Shown: piece after piece, positions 22,101-31,267 of the stretch
How positions within the stretch are numbered: position 1 is the first letter of the stretch
How the letters are laid out: every line of letters starts with the position of its first letter
Assembly: GCF_000151315.2 (NCBI RefSeq)
Contig: NW_011887304.1
Location: 837,477 to 901,476, forward strand
Direction of reading: 5' to 3'
Source: Capsaspora owczarzaki ATCC 30864
Taxonomy: Eukaryota; Opisthokonta; Filasterea
Length of the DNA: 64,000 bases
Notes under the pieces: generated by a model
The model's database searches: none
Told to the model about the DNA's origin: nothing
What the model saw: the letters and a program-made list of their open reading frames with translations, nothing else
Translations under genes and position numbers: made by a program

Positions 22101-22211
22101 GCCGATCCCTCGCTGCCCAATGCCTCGTCTGTCCGTGTGCCGCCCACGTCCACACCAACCTCTTACTATGACTATGGAATGCGTGTGCAGTTACAACGCT
22201 TCATACTGTAA
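19146..22211 (+). CDS. LRR receptor A: single-pass cell-surface protein with tyrosine-motif tail
   Basis: Exons: 19146-19339, 19411-19482, 19550-19621, 19688-19876, 19941-20012, 20110-20181, 20250-20321, 20397-20468, 20532-20603, 20673-20744, 20816-20887, 20956-21027, 21088-21266, 21328-22211 (721 aa). The signal peptide (GLAFGLLLLLLFGV) is followed by an LRRNT cap (CGTGGVCFCGG, LTEIPSAIP). Twelve LRR units follow, nearly all on separate 72-base phase-2 exons with the form LxxNQITSIPxxAFxGLTAL. A Cys-rich segment (CATCYA, SCCATNCLTC), a Ser/Ala stalk, a membrane helix (IILGVILGLLALILL) and RRRRSP come next. The tail has DPTYQTV, NPAYDIL, NPTYES and NPTYTTL. The fourth exon appears to contain a truncated LRR, an in-frame former intron and a full LRR. 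The final 15 residues differ from the paralogues. A role in adhesion or signalling is inferred; there is no kinase domain. Confidence 0.85.
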
Positions 22212-22634
22212 ATGAGGTCGACAGTGCTTAATTTCGCAAAATTTGTGCGTCCTGCTGCTCGCATGCGTTCTTCATTTTTGTCTGTCATGGTCGCTCATCA
22301 ATCCTGCTCTAGCATTCTCACGCTTGTCAGCATTTTTGGTCCATTGCATCCGCTTTTCTCGATTTGCATTTTGATAATTTGACGCAAACGAGTCCAAAAC
22401 TTGAGGTTGTTGAAACGTAGTTGCCGTTGTGTGGTGCGGACGCTGTTTTGCATGAGTTCCGGTGGGGTTGGGGTTGACTGCAGAGTGAGTCGTTGGTTGC
22501 CAATGCATCACTGGCCGCCAAGGAAGGGTGGCAATTTGCCAAAAGAAAGACCCGAAAGCGATTGTGATGTTCACTCTTTTGTTTTTTGTCTCTTTCTGTC
22601 CCGCCCACCTTTTGCTCTTTTTTCTTTCACCCAA
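22212..22634. other. Spacer after receptor A, upstream part of the B promoter region
   Basis: No gene is visible here. The segment holds the 3' end of receptor A and probably the promoter and leader exon of receptor B. Parts of the sequence after it resemble the spacer before receptor C, consistent with tandem duplication. Confidence 0.45.
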
Positions 22635-23600
22635 GTAAGCCAAACGCGCATCACCCTACTCAGGGGCAGCAATCCATCTTGTTCCTTGTTGATAGTCTCG
22701 CTTCTTTTGAGAGTGCTCGATGCCCCGCGTTGCAGAATGGAGCACAACAGCCCAACAGCCCAACAGAGCGGGGCATTTTGCACTTCTCGCACCCAAACAA
22801 AAGAAAAGGTGATAACGACACCAAAAGAAGCCGCTTGGCGATGGAAAAGCGAGCAGCATTGGAAGCACATGTCAAACAAAGAGTCGAGTATTCCTGATCA
22901 AGACTGAACTTGACGGGGGGGGGGCTTTATCAGCAGAAGAGCACGCTGGAGAAGCGCAAAATAGCGAACAACCAGAAACAAGCAGCACCAGAAAAAAAAA
23001 AAAAAAAAAAGGGCCACCCGTTATCTGGCTCTGTTTGTTCCCTCCCACCCACAGCCCCACCACCACCACCACGTCGCGCTGATCCTCAACTGCGTACTAC
23101 TGCAACAACTTCATCAAAGCGAGCAAAGGGGAGCGCTGCGATCGACCTCGAACGAACAACAAGACACTCCACTCAACAACCACCACAAAACAACGACGAA
23201 ACAAACAACAAACCAACCATAGCATCACAAGGCAACAATCCTCCGCAAAAGCAGATGCGTTGTCGCGTCGCGTGCTCTTCCCCGAAACCCCATTTGCCCC
23301 CTTCGATCTCGTGAAATACGCGTCGAGTCACACAAAAGCAGCGGGATGCCAACTGTGAAGCGCGCGCCGCTGGAAGGAAAGAGCGACCGGAGAACAAAAA
23401 CCTGCTTCAGACTGATTGGTGCGGAGGAAAACCGCGAATGGGGTGACACACGCACAGCACACTTGCCGTCTCTCTCTCTCTCGTCTCTCTCTCTCTCTCT
23501 CGTACAGATACAACTGACTGGCAGCACTTGTTGCATTGTACCTGTTGGTTGAGGAAGAAAAGTCGCGGGACTCACTGATCATCCTCCTTAAACTTACAGA
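22635..23600 (+). other. Putative 5' leader intron of LRR receptor B
   Basis: The donor-like CCAAGTAAGC at 22631-22640 and the acceptor TTACAG one base before ATG 23601 define a 966-base leader intron. The first 100 bases after the donor are similar by eye to those after 27417 in front of receptor C. It contains a 19-base A run (22992-23010) and CT repeats near the acceptor. Inferred from paralogue comparison only. Confidence 0.5.
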
Positions 23601-26600
23601 ATGGCAACAAGAGGGCTTGCCTTGCTCCTTCTGCTGCTCTGCGTGATTCATCACGTCCAGTTGGCTCAAGCAGCCGTTGCATGTGGCACGGGCGCCGTGT
23701 GCGTTTGCTTCGGAACCAGCGTCAATTGCGGTGGCAGATCTCTCACCGAGATGCCGACCGGAGTCCCTGCCACCACCACGGTTCTGTAAGGCTTTTGCTG
23801 CCAGAGGCTGATGACTTGAGTTGAAGCAACTGCCCCCCCCCTCTCTCCTGATATGCTGATATGGCACTCGGTCGATAGGAATCTGCAGAACAATCAAATC
23901 ACCAGCATTTCCGCAACCGCACTCACAGGCCTGACTTCGCTGACACAACTGTAAGCAAAAAACAACACAACGACGTTCAAGGAAACAAGAAACGCACTCC
24001 AAGTTGCTCATTCATTGACGACTCCATCTGTAGGCTTCTGCCACGCAACAACATCAGCAGCATAGCTGCAAACGCATTCACGGGCTTGAGCGCGCTGACT
24101 TACATGTTAGTCAACTAAGCTAGCAAATGAGATACAGTAGGAAGAAATCACCTCAACCCTAACGGCTCACTTGTTTGCGACTCTATCTGCAGAAGTTTGG
24201 ACTCCAACAAGCTCACAAGCATTCCCACTCACGCATTCACGGGCCTGACTGCGCTGCAGCACTTGTAAGCAAGCAACAACAACAACAATTTGTTTCAACC
24301 AAAAACTACAAAACAAAAGGAAGAATCAAGCTCAAAATGGCTCCTCGTTTGCCATTGGATACGTAGGCTGATGCAAAACAACCCGGTCACCAGCATTCCC
24401 GCAGACGCATTCGCAGGCTTGACTGCGTTGAATAGTTTGTAAGCAAGCAAAACACGGGAAGAATGGTCGACAGGCGACTCAATTTTGCGACTCATTTTGC
24501 GACTCTTTTCCGAAGGGTTCTGTTTAACAACCAGATCACCAGCATTTCTACAAACGCATTCGCAAGCCTGAATGCGCTGACGACCTTGTATGCAAGATGA
24601 AGATGAACATGGAGGATCACGCACAAACGACTCACTCGTTGTGCCACTGTTCTTCTCTGTAGACAATTGCAACAAAACTTGATCGACAGCATTCCCGCAG
24701 ACGCATTCGCAGGCCTGACTGCCCTTACTAATTTGTAAGCACACAATGACAAGAGGCGTTCCACACAAATGAAGCTCACACGCTTTGCGACCACTATCGG
24801 TAGGCGAATGGATAACAACCAGATCACCACCATTCCTGCAGGAGCATTTGCAGGCCTGACTGCGCTAAACTACTTGTAAGCGAGAAGTCACAGAATGAAG
24901 CAGGAAGAAACAAACGACTCAGGCGTTCGACCTTGTGTGGCGGTAGACACCTGTCCAACAACCAGATCACCAGCATTTCTGCAACCGCATTCACAGGCCT
25001 GACTGCTCTGAGTGGCTTGTAAGCAAGCAAACGAACATGCCGAGTTGACAACAAACTCAACTGTGACTCCACCTGCAGGCAATTGCACAGCAACTACATC
25101 ACCAGCATTCCCGCCTCTGCTTTCACAAGCCTGACTGCGCTCATTCAATTGTAAGAAGAGCAAAGTCGTGAAGAATCACATACACAAACGGCTCACTCGT
25201 TGGCGACTAGGAAACTGGGTACGAACCAGATCACCAGCATTCCCTCAAACGCCTTCACGGGTCTCACAGCGCTGCAAGACTTGTAAGCAAGCAAAGACAG
25301 TGCACAGTTTCACACAAACGGCTCACGCGTCTGAGACTCTATTTGTAGGGAGCTCCACAGTAACCAGATCACCAGCCTTTCTACAGATGCATTCCAAGGC
25401 CTGACTGGGTTGGTTAAATTGTAAGTAAGATGCTGCGAGTGCATGTGCTTGATTCGTCACTTATTTTGCGCTGTACTTGCAGGCTTTTGAATAGTAATCC
25501 CTTGACTACTCTGCCGCCCGGTCTGTTTCAGGGCCTGTCCAATAACTTGGTTATAGCGGAGTCGTACTCATATCTGAGCCCCAACAACTTTACCAATGGC
25601 GGAAACACCCGTGCTCCGCCCAGCACATTCGGCTCTGCATCCTATCCGAACAGTAAGTTCCGAGATGATTGGAATCCCCCCGTATGGTCATTTCGCTGAC
25701 ATTATGTTTTGTATTTTGCAGAGTGTAATACAGCCTGTGCCACCTGCTATGCAACTGGGTCTGCTGCGTGCTGCGCGACCGACTGTCTGTACTGCACTTC
25801 ATCCGCCGTGTGCACTCAGTGCTATGACGGCTATGGCATGTTGAGCGGATCATGCGTTCCGCTCGCTTCCATCGCTTCTGCTTCCGTAGCCTCTGTCGCA
25901 TCTGCGTCGGACGCTTCCATCGCCTCTGCGTCAACCGCGTCCGCTGCGTCTGTTTCGACCGCCTCAGCTCTGTCGGCGACCTTTGCTTCCATTGCTACTG
26001 CATCTTCAGCCTCGCAAGCATCCGCGTCTGCCGCATCTGATGCTTCTGCTGCCTCGGCATCCTTTGCTTCAATTGAATCTGCTGCAAGCGCGTCATCCGC
26101 ATCGGCCGCATCTGATGTTTCCACCGCCTCGGCATCCTTTGCTTCCCTCGCTTCTGCGTCCTCGGCGTCAATTGCCTCACAGATGTCTGCGTCAGCCGCC
26201 AGTGCCTCATCTGTGTGGCAGACGTCAGCTGCATCTGCAGCGTCCAATGCACCAACAGGCTCAAGTGACTCAGATTCGTGGCCCATTATTCTCGGAGTCA
26301 TTCTTGGCCTGTTGGCACTCCTCGTGCTGGCTGCACTGGCCATGGCCCTTCGGCGTCGTCGCTCACCAAAGGCATTGGCAACCACCGTCTCGGCGACCAA
26401 ACTACGCGCATCACCTTCCGGCTCAGAATCGGCCTACCAGACTGTCGGCACGGTGCTAAACGCGTTGCATCCAGCCAATGACATGTTGTCCGTCAATCCA
26501 ACCTACGCAGCTTTGTCCGACACTGCTAACCACGCCTTGTACGAAGATGTTGGCTCAACGTCCCAGGCCCCTGCGTCGGAACAGGTGTATGCTGAGGCCT

Positions 26601-26992
26601 CCGTGTCTGCATACAGTGCAGCGCAGGCGTCAAGCAGTAGTGGCGTCCAGTACGCCGATCCTTCGCTTCCCAATGCCTCGTCTGTGCGTGTGCCGGCCGC
26701 AGCCTCACCAACCACTTACTCGGCGGTCACCGCTGTGCCACACCAGCAAAACTATGAAACTCCTGGTACCCATGCCTTGTACGAAGATGTTGGTTCAAAG
26801 ACCCATGCGCCTGTGGGTTTGTATGCCGAGACGGCTGTACCTGCATCCGGTGTCGAGTACGCCGATCCTTCGCTGCCTAACGCCTCGTCTGTTCGCGTGC
26901 CATCTGCATCCTCACCAACCGCTTACTCGACGATCGCTGTTGCACCTTCCCCGCAGTCCGGGACTGTCGAGTACACGTCGATTAAAAACTAG
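23601..26992 (+). CDS. LRR receptor B: single-pass cell-surface protein with tyrosine-motif tail
   Basis: Exons: 23601-23785, 23879-23950, 24034-24105, 24193-24264, 24367-24438, 24516-24587, 24663-24734, 24804-24875, 24947-25018, 25079-25150, 25211-25282, 25349-25420, 25483-25652, 25722-26992 (805 aa). Exons 2-12 are each exactly 72 bases and encode one LRR in phase 2. The order is signal peptide (LALLLLLLCVIHH), LRRNT (CGTGAVCVCFG), 11 LRRs, a terminal LRR/cap (NPLTTLPPGLFQGL), Cys-rich segment (CATCYATG, CCATDCLYC), the longest Ser/Ala stalk of the three, membrane helix (IILGVILGLLALLVLAALAM) and RRRRSP. The cytoplasmic tail has about ten tyrosines, including AYQTV, NPTYAAL, two ALYEDVG, LYAETA, AYSTIAV and C-terminal VEYTSIKN. 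No catalytic domain is present, so adaptor binding on phosphorylation is inferred. Confidence 0.9.
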
Positions 26993-27416
26993 CAGGCATG
27001 CCTTTGACACGGTTTTTTACTGTTTTGTATGTCCTGTGCTCTGCTGCTCTGTCATCATTCAATACTCACTTTGACAATTCGACCCAATCAGACTTGTGTT
27101 TGTTTCAACTTTGTTTGTCCTGATCCGGAGCACAATCTGCTGTACTGTTGATCAGAAATGAGGAGGGGGTGGAAGTAGCGTGTGCTTCATAATAATAATT
27201 GTGAAGAGTATGGTCAAGCGGAGGCCCGCGTGGGAGCCGCGACTGTGAGCGAGGCAGTGAGGGGGTGGGGGAAAACGCTCCTCCCAACAAAATTTTTGGG
27301 AGACACGCGGACGGACGTTCAACTTCACTTGTTCATTGTTCATTTTTTTTTTTCGCATTTTTTGGTCTTTTCTCTCTCTCTTTCTCCCTCTCTCTGTCCC
27401 TTTTCCCTGTCCCCAA

Positions 27417-28277
27417 GTAAGTCCAACGCGCGTCGTCATGCTCAAGGCCAGCAAAATCCGCTGTTCTTGTTTGATATTCTCGCTTCGTTTGGAAGTGATC
27501 TGTGCCATACTGTGGAAGTCTGACAATGAGCAAAAGTGGACCAGTTTTCGCATTAAAAAGAACAAACAACTGTCAAAAATGAACAAAAAGGAACGAAGAA
27601 GAAGCCATCGGACGGGTTCTGTTCGAAATCAAACTGTCACACCGAGACAAGAGCATTGCTGATGAAGAGTGGAGCACGCAGCGCGCATCAGAGCATGCAG
27701 GAGAAACGGAGAACAACGGGAAGCAATAAAAAAAAGGGAACAAAACAAAAAGGGAAAAACCACACACATGATAGCAGCAGCCGACAACAATACCCATTCG
27801 ACTCGCCTCGCTGCTCTGATCCTCAGATGCGTTACTCTGCAGCAAGTCAATCAAGCAGAAGACGTGATTGTGGATGACGGGGAACAGCGGGCCCTTGCGA
27901 CTTGCAATCCACCCCCCCAAAAAACCACAAACAACAAAACCACCGATCAAACGATCAGCTGTCGCGTCGCGAGCTGCGCCCTCCCCTTGCCTCGCCTCCC
28001 GCTCTTGTAAACGCGCATGCTGTGAATGAAAGCAGAGGAAGCCATCGTGAAGCGTGATGAAGAGAGAGAGCGAAAGAGGGGAAGAGGCAGGCAGAGTAGT
28101 GTGTGAAAAGAGTGCTCGGCCGACACCGTCTCTTCCCCTTCTTGCTCAGCTGTGGCAAATGGCAAATGCTTGAATCCCATCCATCAACGTACAATGGACT
28201 TTCAGCACTGTACTATTGTGACTGTTTGCCGGAACGCTCCGGGCTCACCTTGTTCTTCTGAAAATGGCTGCTCGTAG
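27417..28277 (+). other. Putative 5' leader intron of LRR receptor C
   Basis: The donor CCAAGTAAGT at 27413-27422 and the acceptor CGTAG ending exactly at the base before ATG 28278 define an 861-base leader intron. The post-donor sequence (CCAACGCGCGTCGTC) parallels that of receptor B. The 424 bases between receptor B and this donor (26993-27416) hold no gene and end in a dense CT tract that may be promoter or leader sequence. Confidence 0.5.
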
Positions 28278-30953
28278 ATGGCATCGAAAGGGTGTGCTTT
28301 CGGTCCGCTGCTCCTTCTGCTGCTGCTATTCTGCGTGATTCATTATGTCCAGCCGGCACAAGCAGCCAACGCATGTGGCACTGACGCCGTGTGCACTTGC
28401 ACAGGAACCAGCGTCAATTGCGGTGGCAGATCTCTCACGGAGATTCCAACTGCAGTCCCAGTCAATACAACCTCGCTGTACGGTTTGGCCCTCTGAATTG
28501 ACCTTGAGTTGAAAACAATCGCCCTTCCTGATGTGGCATACGGTTGATAGGGAGCTGAACAACAACCAGATCACCAGCATTTCCGCAGGCGCATTCACTG
28601 GCCTGACTGCACTGACATATCTGTAAGTACACACTGACAGCACACAGGACAAGAAGCAAGAACAAACGACTCACCCCGTTGGCGGCTCGCTCTGTAGGAA
28701 TCTGAACAGCAACAGCATCCGCAGCATTTCGGCAAACGCATTCACAGGGCTGACCGCGCTCAAGCACTTGTAAGCGAGCAAAGATAAGAAGAAATCACAA
28801 CAAACGGCTCACGCGTTGGTGAATCTCTAATCTGTAGACCTCTGGGTTACAACGAGCTCGCCGACATTTCGGCAACTGCATTCGCAGGCTTAACTGCGCT
28901 GAATGCATTGTAAGCAAGCAAAACCATGAGGAAATCACACACCACCGGCTCACTCGTGGCCGATCTTTCGATCTCTAGACATTTGCAATCCAACCAGATT
29001 ACCAGCATTTCTGCATCCGCATTCGCAAGTCTGACAACGCTGACTTACCTGTAAGTAAAACAAGACATCATGAAGCAAGAACTGAACAAACAGCTCACTT
29101 GTTTGCCACTCTCTCTGTAGGCGGCTCGACAGCAACCAGCTCACCAACTTTGCGGCGAACGTATTCGCAGGCTTGAGTGCGCTGGCACTGTTGTAAGCAA
29201 GGAAAGGCTTGAAGAATCACGCACAGACAGCTCACTAACATGCGACACTGTAGAAATCTCGAAAGCAACCAGATCACCAGCATTTCCGCAAACGCATTTA
29301 CAGACCTGACTGCGCTGACTCTATTGTAAGCAAACAAATACAAACGACGCAAGATTACACAGCTCACTCGTTTTGAGACTGTATCTGCAGGTATTTGCAA
29401 CGAAACCAGATCACCAGCATTCCCACATCTGCATTCACAGGCCTCACAGCGCTGAAAGACTTGTAAGAAGGCCAAGTTATGAAGAATCACCAAGGCCTTA
29501 CTCGTCCGCGACTCTATTTGTAGGGAGCTCTTCAATAACCAGATCACCGCCATTGCTGCAAACACATTTTCAGGCCTGAGTGCGCTGACGCAATTGTAAG
29601 AAAGCCAAGTTATGAAGAATCACCAAGGCCTCACTAATTTTGTTTTTTCGCTATGAATTCTGTAGATACTTGTTCAGCAACCAGATCACCAGCATTGCTG
29701 CCAACGCATTCACCGGTCTGCCTGCGCTCACTGCACTGTAAGCAGAAATCTCTGTATACACATTCGAAACGCCTCTCACGACGCGGTGATTGCAGGGCTT
29801 TGGATGGCAATCGCTTCACCACTCTGCCACCTGGTCTGTTTACGACCTTGCCAAATGGCTTGTACTTGTCGTCCGGATCCCAATATCTGAGCCCCAACAA
29901 CTTTACCTTTGGGGGTAACACTGTCGCTCCGCCCAGCACCTATGGCAGTGCATCCCAACCATCCCGTAAGTTCCGAGATGATTGGAATCCTCTGCATGAT
30001 CATTTCGCTGACATTACTGTTTTTATCTTGCAGAGTGTGACACAGCCTGTGCCACCTGCTATGCCGCCGGGTCCAGTGCGTGCTGCGAGGCCAATTGCCT
30101 GTACTGCGCTTCATCTTCTGTGTGCACTCAGTGCTATGAAGGCTATGGCATCATGAGCGGATCCTGTGTTCCACTCTCTGTCATTGCATCTGCCTCAGTC
30201 GCTTCTGTCGCTTCTGCTTCGGTCGCATCCATCGACTCTGCTTCAGCCGCGTCTGTCGCTTCTGACGTGTCTGCTACCTCGGCATCCTTTGCTTCAATTG
30301 TTGCTGCCTCTTCAGCTTCCATTGCAGCTGCTGCAAGCGTTTCATCGGCATCTCTCGCTTCGGTTGCTTCGGATGCTTCCGCTACCTCGGCTTCTGCTGC
30401 TTCCCTTGCTGCTGCCTCTTCAGCATCCCTTGTATCGCAGATGTCTGCTTCAGCGGCCAGCGCTTCATCTGCATGGCAAACATCGGCTGCATCTGCTGCG
30501 TCCGACTCTCCAAACGAGTCCAGCGATCCTTCGACCCTGCCTCTGATTCTCGGAGTCACTTTTGGCTTGTTGGCTCTCCTGCTATTGACTGCGCTGGTTG
30601 TGGCCCTTTGGTGTCGACGCTCACCAAAGCCGGTGACTTCCGGCTCAGAACCGACTTACCCGTTTGTCAGCACAATGTCAAACGTTGTGAATCCAACCTA
30701 TGAAATTTTGGCCATTGCCGACAACCAAGCTGTCTACGAACATGTTGGCTCAACGCCTCAGGCCCCTGTGGGCTCGTCGGAACCGCTCTACACTGAAGCA
30801 TCTGCATCCAGTGTCCAGTACGCGAATCCTTCGCTGCCCGATGCCTCGTCTGTTCGCGTGCCAACCGCGTCCTCGGCAACCGCTTACTCGACAATCGCTG
30901 TTGCAACATCCTCGCAGGCCGAGAATGTTGACTACACGTCTATCGCAAACTAG
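28278..30953 (+). CDS. LRR receptor C: single-pass cell-surface protein with tyrosine-motif tail
   Basis: Exons: 28278-28477, 28551-28622, 28698-28769, 28838-28909, 28979-29050, 29121-29192, 29254-29325, 29391-29462, 29524-29595, 29666-29737, 29796-29965, 30034-30953 (645 aa). It has the same plan as receptors A and B: signal peptide ([15 protein letters not shown]), LRRNT (CGTDAVCTCTG), nine 72-base LRR exons, terminal LRR cap (NRFTTLPPGLFTTL), Cys-rich segment (CATCYAAG, CCEANCLYC), Ser/Ala stalk with an unusual SDVSATSASFAS pattern, membrane helix (LILGVTFGLLALLLLTALVV) and a short basic stop-transfer. The tail has EPTYPFV, NPTYEIL, AVYEHVG, LYTEAS, AYSTIAV and C-terminal VDYTSIAN. It is the shortest paralogue, mainly through fewer LRRs and a shorter tail. 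Confidence 0.9.
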
Positions 30954-31110
30954 CAACCTGTCATCCCTTCTTCATTTTGTGTTTCGGTGCATCTCTTTGA
31001 TCTCTGTTCGTGCATTTTCATTCTGGTGTCTGCCTGTTTCAAGAAAGCACGTTGAATGAAATTGTGCCCTTCGCAGCCTTCCAACAATGCATCGTGGTCC
31101 TCGTTTGAGT

Positions 31111-31148
<38 letters not shown>

Positions 31149-31267
31149 GAGGAAAGCCAACTGCATGATAATCGCATCAGCACCAGTTACTTTTGTTCTT
31201 GCCTCTCGAGGTCTTCATTATTGTTGAATTACTACAAAAACACATTCAAGTGGAAAGGAGACGGCTT
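30954..31267. other. Convergent intergenic gap with 36-base T tract
   Basis: The gap lies between the 3' ends of receptor C and the kinase-DIL gene. It contains an uninterrupted T run of 36 bases at 31112-31147. Otherwise no feature is seen. Confidence 0.6.
31112..31147. repeat. Poly(T) tract of 36 bases
   Basis: Thirty-six consecutive T residues on the plus strand. Two further T tracts in this window (45683-45718 and 51985-52020) have exactly the same length. Confidence 0.95.

Noticed and set aside
25831-26400. Long antisense open frame opposite receptor B stalk
   Set aside because: It mirrors the sense Ser/Ala repeats (GCN/TCN complement) and has repeated Asp/Ala/Glu composition; best explained as a codon-composition shadow.
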